A DNA stretch of 64,000 nucleotides, from contig JAAOMT010000697.1 of the NCBI GenBank assembly GCA_016748015.1, positions 1,011,152 through 1,075,151 of the forward strand, in the 5' to 3' direction. The notes under the pieces were generated by a model that did no database searches, had not been told where the DNA came from, and saw nothing but the letters and a program-made list of their open reading frames with translations. Below are positions 44,561 through 55,153 of this stretch, one piece after another. Position 1 is the first letter of the stretch. Each line of letters starts with the position of its first letter. This stretch comes from Geosiphon pyriformis. Its lineage: Eukaryota > Glomeromycota > Glomeromycetes > Archaeosporales > Geosiphonaceae. Position numbers and translations under genes: made by a program.

Positions 44561-46900
44561 CTTGATATTATGTGAAATTTGCTAAAGAAGATAATAGTAG
44601 ATTTGGCTGATAATGTTTTTTCTAAACTTTGGTTTTGCAATATTAACTGTTCTTTCAACAAACAATCTTCTAAGTTTTTCAAGCTAGAACTGCTGGTTGT
44701 CAAAGTGGTTAAGTCTTTTCAATCTGATAATTCTTTTAGGACTGACTTATTGCTTAGTGCTTAGTTAATTGCTAATAGAGTTAAGGCTTTGGAAATTCAG
44801 GACATGTTGAGTAATAATACTAGCAATGTGAATGTTTTTAGTTGCTTGTCCAAGATTTGAAAGAGTTACTATTATCCCAAAATACATGAATTTAAGACTG
44901 CTCAGTCTGTTGTTATTAAGTGTGTTATTAATAAGAAAATGGAAAATTTTTGCTCAAACAAAAACTGGATAATTAAAAGTATATTGGATAGATCATTTTG
45001 TAAAGTGGTTCTTAACTATTTAATTGTTAATAGTAAGCTGGTTTTGGATTCTGACAATGTTAAAAATAAAATTGATGCTATAATAGAGGAGTGGATCAGA
45101 AAGTGTTTATTTTCTGGGTTTTTGTCTAATATTTGGGCCCACTAATATGCTCCTTTACAGCATGTTAATAACAATACTTTTTCTGGTATCATGGCTGTTG
45201 TTGGTTTTGATGATTTGGTTCAAGTTGTTAAACACCTACCAAATAAAAAAGCTGCTGGTCTTAGTAATATTCCTAATAAATTGTGGAAGCATTGCAGTGA
45301 TAATGTTTTTAGGGGTTTTTTGGGCTTTTTGAATTTGTGTTTAAAGTTAAGTGCTGCTCTACTTTTGTAAAAGAGAACATGGGTTTCAATAATACTCAAA
45401 CTTTATGAATGAAATGGTATTTTGACAAATATTTATCCTATTGCACTAGTTGAAACTACTTGTAAGATTCTTTTTAAAATTCTTTTGGATCAGATCTTTT
45501 CTGTTTACAGCAAATTCAGTGTTTTCCATGGAGATAACTTCTTAGTCTTGAAGGGTACTTTAATGCAATCTCCTATTTTTGCAGTTGGTTCAGTAGTTAA
45601 AGATGCTTTAGAAAAGGGCAAAAAGATTTGGTTGGTTTTGTAAAATATGCACAAGACATATAATTTAGTTGTGTAGTATTACTTGAGAGCTAGTTTGCAG
45701 TGTATTAAAATGTACAAGAGATTTATTGAATTTTTTGGTGAAATTTATGAAGATAGATTGAACAGAATCATAACAAATTTTGGTCTTTTAGATGAATATT
45801 GGGTTTTTGATGATTTTAATCAAAGTGAAGTGTTTTCTCCTTTTCTTTAATGAATTTTTTATGACCTCTTTTTGTGTAAAGTCAAAAGACAGAAAAGTGT
45901 ATATGGTTACTAGTTTGATACCAAATTTGTGGCCAAGATGAAAAGGATTAATAACATGAGTGAAGTGACCTATTTTTTTGCAGCTAGAGCTTTTGTGAAT
46001 GATACTATTTGAATTGGGAATAGCCAATCTACTATGCAATTTATATTGGACATTGTTAGTGAGTTCTTTTTAATTAATGACATTTCAATCAATAATAACA
46101 AAACAGTTGCTATTTCTATTAATAGGAGAGTTAAAAATGCTGCTCTTAGAATTAGTAAGTTCTCTATTTCGATTGCCAAGTGTGGTGTATCTCACAGGTA
46201 CTTGGGTATTTTTTTGTCTACAAATGGTTTATTCAAATCTAGTTTGGCTAAGACTTAGTCTGATGTTAAGTTTTTTTCTAATATGGTATTGAGAAAAACA
46301 ATTTCAGATAAGCAGTTCTTATATTTGGTCTTGGCAGTTTTGCAGCCCATTGTTGGCTACCACACTCAGTTTAGTTTTGTCTTTTCTGCTGTTTGCCAGC
46401 ATTGGAATGCTATGATTAGGAAAAGTTTTAAGTTAAAAGCTAGACTGCCATGTGATTTTCCAAGTGAAGTGCTGTATTATTTTGTGTTGTACAGTCTAAA
46501 AATGTTCAAGCTGATTCAGGCTGAAGGAAAGTCAGCATCAGTTGTCATTTTTGCTAATACTTTTGGAATTCTTAGTTAGCTTTTTGAACATAGATTTTTG
46601 AATTTGCAGATTTTGGGCTGGGCTTCTCTGAACTCCTTGCAATATCTTGTGTAGTTGTGTATTAGTTCTTCAAACAATTTTTTGGCTGGGATTGTGCATG
46701 TTTTTTTGGACAATAGTATTTCTATGGCCAACAATCTGCCTTATGCTTTTTATTGTCTTGGCAAATTTTCTGTTTCAAAAGTCTTGAGGTCATCATTGTA
46801 TTATAATTATGTTAATTTCTTAAAAAGTTTTGGTATGGCTTTTTGTAATAGACTTTTAGACAAATATAGCAAAGTTTTGGATTGAAAGACATTCTGACAT
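44561..46900 (+). pseudogene. LINE-4 reverse transcriptase (decayed)
   Basis: Blocks match LINE-2/3: IYPIALVETTCKIL, LKGTLMQSPIFAVG, FNQSEVFSPFL and AFVNDTI in place of FVDDT (first Asp is Asn). There are many stops and short frames. Confidence 0.85.
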
Positions 46901-48378
46901 TAGAAAAAATTAGACCTTAGAAGACCTGTGCCCTTTTGGTTTGTTTTGGTATCAAAATTTTTGCATAATGCTATGTTTACATTAGCATCTTCTAACAGAG
47001 ATTCTATGTTGAATATTAATAATATTTTGTTATCTAATCAGTTTTTTGATATTAAGAATGGCTTGTTTGAAATCCAGTTAAATACTTTTACTGTATATAT
47101 AAATGGTTTTTTGAAAAGTCTTGGTTTTGTTAATGTGGCTGAGAGTACTACTGCATTCTTTTCTGAAATTGATTTGGACATTAGAGTTCAGGTTGTTGGG
47201 CATTTGTTTTCTATAATAACTGAATTACAGGCTATTGCTTTGGCCTTAGAATACATGCTTTCTTTTTGTTTAGTGGTAGTGTGTTTTGACAGTTAGGCTA
47301 TTTTAAATATATGTGTCTCAGAATTGGAGTTGCCTGGTCCTGATTTTCATAATTGTTGTTGAATGGAGAAAAAACATATTGCAAATTTAATTGTTAATAA
47401 GGACATTTCTGTGGTTTGATTAAAGGTCAAAGATCACTTAGAAGTTCTGGATAATGTTTACATAGATGCTTTGGTGAGGAGAGCTACTTACTCTTCTTTG
47501 CTATTGCCAACTAATGCATGTAAATGCTTTATTGTGGCTAATAGTTTGCTGGTTTCTAGTAAATTTAGTCATTTTGTTTGGGACATTTTTAAGTCAATAA
47601 ATTGGGTGTGTTGGAAAATTGGTCCTAGTTCTAGAGTTTTAGGTGGCTTTTTAGTTCATGATATTGATTGAGTTTATACTGTGGCTGTTTAACATTCTAA
47701 TTCACATATGCTGTCAAGGTCTATAAGCAGAGCTTCTGCTGACTTGTGCACTTATTTTATGAAAGCTGTCTATAAAAGGCTACCTGTTGCTGTTAGAAAG
47801 AAGCTTTATAACAAATATTATCCTGGTGTTTTATGTTTGCATTATAATAAGGTTGAGTTTTCTGATCATGTGTTTACATATTGTAAAGAGTTTGTCTCTC
47901 ACAGGGTGATTTTGTTTAAGTGTATTTTATGTTGAAAGTTTCTGATTGGTTCTTGTTTTTTTGGCTCTTTTGTAATTGTAAAATTTTTTCTCTCATGTTT
48001 ATTTGATGTTGGTCTGTATGCTCTTTTCTACAAGGGCTTTGTGCTTGTGAAGTTGTTTGAGGAGACAGTGCAAATTTTTGATGATTATAAAAAAACTACT
48101 TGGATCTTAATTAATTTTGCATATGGTTTAGATATTTTATACCATTCTGAGTTGTAAAAATTTAGGTCTAGATTTAGAGTAAATATAAAGAAAAATAATT
48201 TAGTTGATGATTTAAAAGTGGTGTCTGTGATGTCTGTTGACTTATTGTTGGTCTTATTAGATGATATAACTAGATTGATTGGTATTGATGATGCATTTAG
48301 AATTAGTTTTGGTTTCCACAAATCTTGCTTGTTTTTTTTTGGCTTAGGTAATGAAGCTACTGTTCATATAGAAGCTTA
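46901..48378 (+). pseudogene. LINE-4 RNase H and C-terminal tail (decayed)
   Basis: RNase H is seen as TVYINGF (YTDGS, so Asp is lost), TELQAIALA and VCFDS. The tail has CLHYNKVEFSDHVFTYC for CLFCGNVEVSDHVFSC, so one Cys is lost. The reading ends NEATVHIEA before TAG 48,377. Confidence 0.8.
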
Positions 48379-48509
48379 GTGTTGTTTTGATTAGTTTGAA
48401 TAACTGGTTACATGTGATAAATGCATAAATTGTATCTAACTGAAATCCATAGTATTGACTTTGTATACTAGATAGTAATTGGACTACACTCATAAACATT
48501 AATAAAAAA

Positions 48510-50098
48510 AAATTAAATTAAATATGAAAAAATATAATAATTAATACAAAATAATATTCAACTTGTTATTAATTATAATAATTATAATAAAATATTGTTA
48601 TAATTAAAAAAGTTTATTAATTAGCATAAAAAATAACAGCTATATTTATTAAGTCATTATAAAATCAAAATTTTTAAGAATTTTCTAAAATTCAAGCCAA
48701 TAATATAAACAAAAAAATAAATCTAAACCAATTAAAAATTTGTTAGTTTTATTATGAAAAAAAATTCAAAAACTACATGTTATAAATTTATTACTGAAAA
48801 AAAAGAAAATTACATATATATATTTGTAATAAATATAGTTAACTAGAGCATAATAGCACAACTTGTTAAAATATTAAGTATTTATGCATTTTTTATTTAT
48901 ATATTTTTTTTATTTAATTACTCAATTTTATTATTTTTAATATTTAAATAATAGATAAAATTACATTAAATACATAATTACTTTTTTATTTAATTAAAAT
49001 TATTATGTATCATATTTTTTAATAATTAATTAAATAAATTTCTGCAATTTTCAGTTCAAGTCAAAGTAATTTTTCGAAATAGTTTTCGGAATAAAGTGTT
49101 CTATTTAGATTTATTCTTTTTATAATTTTTGATACTTTTAGCAATTTTAAAATTTTTTATATATTTTCAAATTTTTGGTATTATGTTATATTTTTAACTT
49201 TAATAAATACTAATAATAAGTTTTTATATTTTTTTTTATAAATAATAATACCAAGTTTTTGATTAATTTATTTATAAAAATTGCAATTTTTTTATTTTTA
49301 CATTATTTAATTTTTAATTTTTTTAATAGATAATTAATAATAATATAATTTTAATATTATTAAAGTTTTAAACACATTTGCAAAATATTAAATAATTGAT
49401 ACATAACTTAAATTTTTTAGAAATCAAATTTTTAGAATTTATGTATTTTTATTTTTTAATTGATTTACAAAAGCCATACTTATTTTTTTTAAAACTTTAA
49501 TGTATTTGTTGTATTTTAATATAGCCAAACATTTAATATTAATATGTTTAAACTACAAATAAAGAACCAAAAATAAATATTATTTATAGTAAGCTTTAAT
49601 TTTTTAAGCAAATATAATTGTTTTTATATTATTAAAAGTTTTAATTTGAATATTATTAATTACAATTTATTAATAATTATGTAATTTAATTATTATTTTT
49701 GACTTTTAATTATTTTTTGTTTTATTTTGTTATTTAAATTTTGTTATTTTGTAATGTAAACTTTAATAGAAAAAGTAATTTAAATAAATAATATTTAAGC
49801 AAAAATATATAATTATTATTAAATAAATAAATAAATAAATTATTAATATAATATTTTTAACTTTTTTTATTTAAATTTTCAATTAAATTCTATTAAAAAG
49901 CCTAAAATTAAGAATTTAATATAATCAAATATTAATTACACAATATTTTCAAAAAATTATTTAAAAAGCACCATATTTATTATAATTACGATATTATGTT
50001 TGTTTTTGATTAACTTGTATATATTGAAATTATATATTTTTTATTTTAATTAATAATAATTATCATTAATTATTAGCATTTATTATCAATTTTCAAAT
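48510..50098. other. A/T spacer at the repeat/gene boundary
   Basis: About 1.6 kb of nearly pure A/T. No coding or RNA feature is seen. Right of it, base composition becomes more balanced. Confidence 0.8.
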
Positions 50099-50255
50099 TT
50101 GCAGATTCCGGCCTCCATTTTTCAATGTCTTCGATTTCTTATGATGAGCAATTCGATTTTTTTATTTGGAATTGATGATTTTTCACAGGAATTAAAGATA
50201 AATATAACTAATTTTCCCCCTCGGATGGATTGTAACATATCAATAATAGGGAATA

Positions 50256-50720
50256 CTAAGCATTACTATGTAACGCCTCAAATCCGTGAGAAAATGTCAC
50301 AGCCTTTCTGTATATTTCTGTCTGCAAGTGTAACATCTTTTGACGCATGCACACAATCGTCTTTTCTAACCTTCTGGCTTTAGCTTTCTTACGTTTTGAG
50401 GAGGTTATTAATTTATCTTACTTTGGGCAAAGGTCATCCATAAATTTGGGAACAATGGATTGATGTCACAAGAGCCTATTTTGTCTACATATTTTGTTGG
50501 GGAATACAATGTAAATGGAGTGCGAATGCCAGGATCCATGGAAACTGCATGAATTGAATGATCCGTTTGGGCTTGGCGAACTTGTCTTTGTATCTCGTAG
50601 ATCCAGGCAAATGTCCACTTGTTGGTTTGTCGACAATAAGTAAATCTATCACATGTGGTCTTGGCCACTTTTTATTTATGCGTTTTTTTCGAAGTGGAGA
50701 GCCATAAGGCATGCTTATCC
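50256..50720 (-). pseudogene. TnpB/Fanzor-like nuclease relic (RuvC-I core)
   Basis: The minus strand encodes CDRFTYCRQTNKWTFAWIYEI followed by SMDPGIRTPFTLYSP and IGSCDINPLFP. The DPGxRT core with a following G-x-D-I is the RuvC-I signature of TnpB/OrfB and eukaryotic Fanzor proteins. After a stop at about 50,408 a second frame continues with SSKRKKAKARRLEKTIVCMRQ, like the basic helical segment that follows RuvC-I in that family. RuvC-II, the zinc ribbon and RuvC-III are not seen, and stops and a frameshift are present. It is best read as a dead fragment. No end repeats or guide RNA are found. Confidence 0.55.
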
Positions 50721-51309
50721 TTAAAAACAAAGCATAAAAACGACATAAATAATGATATAAAAAAATTATTATCTTTCGGGAATGGGAGAAGTTGTTTTTG
50801 TCGCTCAAGATCCTTTTTTGCTTTGCACTAGAGACACGGGCGTAGAGGTAACCTTCGAGAGGGGGGTTGCGGTAGCATCAGCATTTTTCGAAAGGGTGGG
50901 GCATTTATTTTTACGATTGAATCTGATAGCAATTGATTAATATTTTATTGATAGGCATTATTAAGCAAATCTTTTCAGTACTGTATAATACATAAAATTG
51001 AATATTATTTGAAGTTTGCAATTCCAATACAAAAAATCTCAATCAAGGGACTATTTTATGATATTATAAAGTAATTAAATTAATTTCAGATGTAACTTTG
51101 AAGCAAAAATGACAAACATAACATTTTACTTGCCTATTGAAATAGTTTGGTTTTGCATGAAAAACTAGATGGTTCCTATTTATGAGTTAATCCATTTTGC
51201 TAAATACTATTCAAAGGTTCGTATGCTTAGGCCTCTCAATGACAATCAAATGGGTCAGGGTGTAGCAATAGCCACACATGTCAAAATTATCATCATATAA
51301 ACTCCGCGC
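50721..51309. other. Intergenic region, no gene seen
   Basis: The USP 3' side. The 50.72–50.83 kb part may be the N-terminal remnant of the TnpB-like relic. No further feature. Confidence 0.55.
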
Positions 51310-52535
51310 TTATTCATTCTGTTGAAGTTCCAACTCATTAATTTTAAAAGCAAGCTCGTCCACTTTTAGAGATGCAACCTTTCTTACTTCATTCTCATCA
51401 TGACTAAGACCATCAAAACTTTTGCTGCTGGCTATAGTATCCTCAAGTTCACTATTTTCCACTTCAATTGTGCTACTACTCCTCCATTCTGATTCCTCTA
51501 TGTTCAACTTTTTTTTTGATTTTTTCTCCTTTTCGGATTTCATATAATCTGCCCGAACCACAATGACTGGCACTGGGGAATGTTGTATACAATAAAGTGA
51601 TGTGCTACCCATTAATAAACTCTTGGCCTGAGAGCGCCCGCGAGTTCCTACCACAAGCAACTCAGGTTGATACATTTTGATCTGATTTCGAAGGAATTTA
51701 AAAAACATTAGATTAAGGGAACCTGGTTTGTTTGTAAAAGAATTATCATGATTATTACCATATTTTGGATTGTATCCTGGACTTTCCCAACCATAAATTC
51801 TACCACAATATTAATCTTAGTACGTGGGTTCCAGATCGAGATCAAAAAGATAATTAATGAAAATTACTTAAAATATAATTGAAAACACATGCCAATCTAT
51901 TGAAATTACCGCTTTCTCATCGTTTAATTCAATTATTTTTTGCATTAGTTGATTGGCATCTTGTCTTGTCTATTAATTAGGAGAAAATAAATTAAAATCA
52001 GAACTGAATTCTTTTAATAAATGATAGGTTCAAAATCTAGTTGACCATTCAATGTAATAAGTACCTTTTCTTTTTGAGCTTCAACCGAGGAACGCATTGA
52101 GGTTTTTGAAACTACAGAAATCAGAAATAACTATTCATCTGGCTCTCTTTGAAGAGAATCAAGTCAACTTTTTGCTACATACTAGAGTCCATAAAGTCAA
52201 GCGGTATAACTCTGAGTGCTACCACTTCGTCACCGTCGCCTACTAAGGTTTCCATTAACCATTTGATCCCGTTGTCGCTATATCCTTCCAAGTCAGTCGC
52301 GACCAAAAAGGTACGTGACCGCTTGTGAGTTTGGTATTCGGCAACCTTGGTTTGTAAGGTGAAAGAAAATTCGCGTGATGCGGTTTCTTGTGCCGAAAAG
52401 GTGTCAAAGCCAACCCTAGATCAAATACGTGGTTAAAGTTGAGACCTTTGTTTGGGAAAAGACCACGGGGCAAACTTTACACCTTGAGACATAAGACTTT
52501 GGGCCAGGGGAATCAGAGTTTGTAGCTTCTTCCAT
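51310..52535 (-). CDS. Universal stress protein (UspA-type), six exons, 273 aa
   Basis: Exons on the minus strand: 52,535–52,483; 52,415–52,183; 52,111–52,065; 51,969–51,910; 51,815–51,759; 51,681–51,310. All introns are GT–AG and the frame closes exactly at 273 aa plus TAA. The start MEEATNSDSPG is chosen because it opens the fungal USP signature SRVGFDTF, followed by SRTFLVATDLEGYS and ALRVIPLDF. The ATP-binding motif is complete: G162-x2-G165-x9-G175-S-T (GTRGRS to MGSTS). The C-terminus from about residue 195 is Lys/Glu/Ser-rich and looks disordered. USPs are cytoplasmic nucleotide-binding stress proteins; the exact role is unknown. It is divergent from PNP with 146 bp between the start codons. 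Confidence 0.85.
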
Positions 52536-52681
52536 TGCTGGAAAGTTTGATTTGCTAACATGAGAGTATAAAGTAACATCTTAAGATGCGGTGCCCCGTG
52601 ACACAATTATTTGGATTTTCCACGGAACATTGTAATTATCACGTTAAAATGAACAACAGAAAATTTTTTTAACCCGCCAGA
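52536..52681. promoter_or_regulatory. Shared divergent promoter between USP and PNP
   Basis: Only 146 bp separate the two start codons, so both genes must be transcribed from this interval or from within each other's 5' region. No clear TATA box is seen. Confidence 0.6.
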
Positions 52682-53778
52682 ATGCCACCTTTACAACTTT
52701 TTGATGGTCATGCCGACGAAAGGATTTTAGCGCTCAGGGATACGATCGAATATCTTCGCTCTCGACTTCCGAAATGGGCCTGTGAACCAAAAGTTGCTAT
52801 TATTTGTGGATCTGGTCTTGGTGGGCTGGTTAACACTTTAGATAAAACGCGAATCGAATTCGATTATTCCGAAATACCGAATTTTATAAATAGTACAGGT
52901 TCGTGTCTTGTTAATTTTCGAATCTTACATCAAATTGATAACCTTGCATTAAATTATATCTAAGAACTCTTTCTTTGATCATTACAGTGGAAGGTCACGC
53001 TGGCAAACTTGTCTTCGGACTACTTGGGGTGAAAAAAACACCTGTGGTATGTATGGTTGGTAGATTTCATATATATGAAGGTCATACAAAGGAACAAATT
53101 ACCTTTCCTATTAGAGTGTTTAAACTCCTAGGGGTAGAAATTTTGCTGGGTGAGTTCTAAGAGTGAAAAGAGACTCCTTGGTTTTTCTCGGATTTTTGAT
53201 TTCTTAGATCTTTTTTTACAATAGTGACAAATGCCACTGGATCATTGAATCATGAACACTTTCAAGTTGGTAGTATCATGGTCATGGCAGATCATATTTC
53301 ATTACCTAATATGACAGGAAGTAATCCATTGATAGGTCCAAACATGTTTGAATTTGGGCCTCGTTTCATCCCAACTTCAGATGCGTACGATTTCGAACTT
53401 CGAGAGATCGCGTTCCGTGCAGCAACCTCCTTAAATTTCCCGAAAGGAGCCTTGAAGGAAGGCACATACTGTTGGGTAATCGGACCATCGTATGAGACTA
53501 GAGCTGAATCTAGATATCTTGAATCGATTGGTGGAGATGTGGTCGGTATGTCAACCGTACCAGAAGTTATCGTGGCCAGGCATTGTGGACTCCGGGTGCT
53601 TGGTTTATCTCTAGTGACTAATATGGTTATATTGAGAAAACCTCGAAGTGCAGATCCTTTGAAAAAAGAGGGACCAATTATTGAGAAGCATTCGACCCAT
53701 GCGGAAGTTTTGGAGGCGAGTCAAGAATGGGGCAATGAGATGCAGAAGTTGGTTCGAACCATTATCGAAATGATTTAA
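52682..53778 (+). CDS. PNP1: Purine nucleoside phosphorylase, three exons, 310 aa
   Basis: Exons: 52,682–52,898; 52,988–53,149; 53,225–53,778. Introns are GT–AG and codons split in phase 1 at both junctions. The 310-aa length is normal for trimeric class I PNP. Motifs: phosphate loop CGSGLGGL (42–49), [23 protein letters not shown] (96–105), TNATGSLN (128–135; TNAAGGLN is usual), GPSYETRAE and [14 protein letters not shown], then SLVTN for the base-binding Asn. It cleaves inosine/guanosine with phosphate to base plus ribose-1-phosphate in purine salvage, in the cytosol. The start is the first ATG after an A/T leader. Divergent from USP. Confidence 0.92.
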
Positions 53779-54991
53779 TGAATCGAACGACGATTTTTAT
53801 TTTATTTGAAAGAATCCATAATTTATTAGTAGAATTTGTATTTTTACCAATTTATAAATTTTGAACTTGACCTAATTTCACAAGTTTTATTTGGAAGAAA
53901 ATATCTCTCGAAGCTCAAGGATCATATTCAAGCAATCAAGTAAACTTAAAAGATCAATAATGTCGGTTTATCAGAACAAAATCATATATTTTCTCATAAG
54001 AAATTGATAACACCTTTGAGAAAGGTTTTCCAACAAGTCCCGCTAGAGCAATATCCAAAGATTTAAAAATACTGATTTCTTACCAATTTTGTCAGCCTTT
54101 TCTATCATCTTCCGCCCATCCGGATATTATAACTTCTGGATCAAAAACGAAATAAGAGGATGGGTTTTCAAGATCACGAATGACAAAAGGTAGACATAGC
54201 ATTATGTCGCAAGATTGCTGGGAAGTTATAAGTAATACTGCCAGGTTAAAAACGAAATCAAATCGGTGAAGAAATTATTTCGATTCACCAATGTCAAAAT
54301 TTTAATGGGCTTTCGATCCTCAGCGATAATCTGTTTGAAAACCTTATAGTAGTATAGTTTCAGTGGTCATATTGGATTCCATTTTTTCCATTTTTTGTAG
54401 GGTAATTATCTTCATAATGAATTGGAGCCTTCTTAATGGTTCTTGCTATTTTATAGGAACAGCTAATTATGTTCGCTAAATTTACAAAAATGTATTTAGT
54501 TTGAGCAAAGTTTCAGAACAATGTCAACCGTACGAGCACTCAATTATCGAGTAAAATCAAAAGTAATATTAAGAACACTGCATAAGGGAGCGAAAGTCTT
54601 TAGAAAAGCGCTGACTGTTAAAAGCGAAAGTGGAATGGTTGTCAATTGAGCAAAGTTTATTTAGGTGATACGCTGTGAGGCACAATTCCAGATCCCAAAA
54701 AAGCTAGGGTTCCTTGTATTTCCTTTTTGTTCGATAAATGCTTTACTAATCGTCTCAATTGTTATATATCAATTGGTAATCTAGCCACTGATTAATTAAA
54801 AAGTTTCGTTTAGAATTTCCAGGTAATTGTGTTCTTTCCACTTTCGTGCTGGTTACGAAAGAATAAACAAAACCGCTCGTTGTCGCTGTACCCCTTTTTC
54901 TCTCTTTTAAACAAAACATTTGGTTATCAGTGCTGCCCGAACCTTTTTTCTTCAAATTCTTCTTTTCATACATATTTGTTATCCTTGTAGC

Positions 54992-55026
<35 letters not shown>

Positions 55027-55153
55027 GAAATTTAATAAAATTAGGTCGAAAGGTTCTGACTTATTCTTGGACTTTACTTTAAAATTTGATAAGCGGTACT
55101 CCTTAAAGTAATTGCACAAGACTCGGTAATTTCAGACGTGCGTCGATAGCATT
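53779..55153. other. Intergenic region between PNP and copper ATPase
   Basis: Mixed-composition DNA without a convincing gene. A 42-codon ORF at 54,521–54,649 (MSTVRALNYR start) is too short to support. It contains an (AAT) run at 54,997–55,026. It should include the ATPase promoter. Confidence 0.6.
54997..55026 (+). repeat. (AAT)n microsatellite
   Basis: About ten AAT units, roughly 130 bp upstream of the copper ATPase start codon. Confidence 0.85.

Larger units (their letters stand above)
31655..48509 (+). mobile_element. LINE-4: oldest-looking LINE copy, interrupted by element A2
   Basis: The 5' UTR, ORF1 and endonuclease start lie at 31,655–33,831. The remaining endonuclease, RT, RNase H and tail lie at 43,864–48,509. 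The LINE sequence is colinear across the A2 insertion, with GCAG duplicated (33,828–33,831 and 43,864–43,867). It has the most stops and the highest A/T content of the four. The 3' UTR aligns with LINE-2 and LINE-3. Confidence 0.88.

Noticed and set aside
54521-54649. 42-codon ORF starting MSTVRALNYR
   Set aside because: Too short, no homologue recognised, no splice structure evident.
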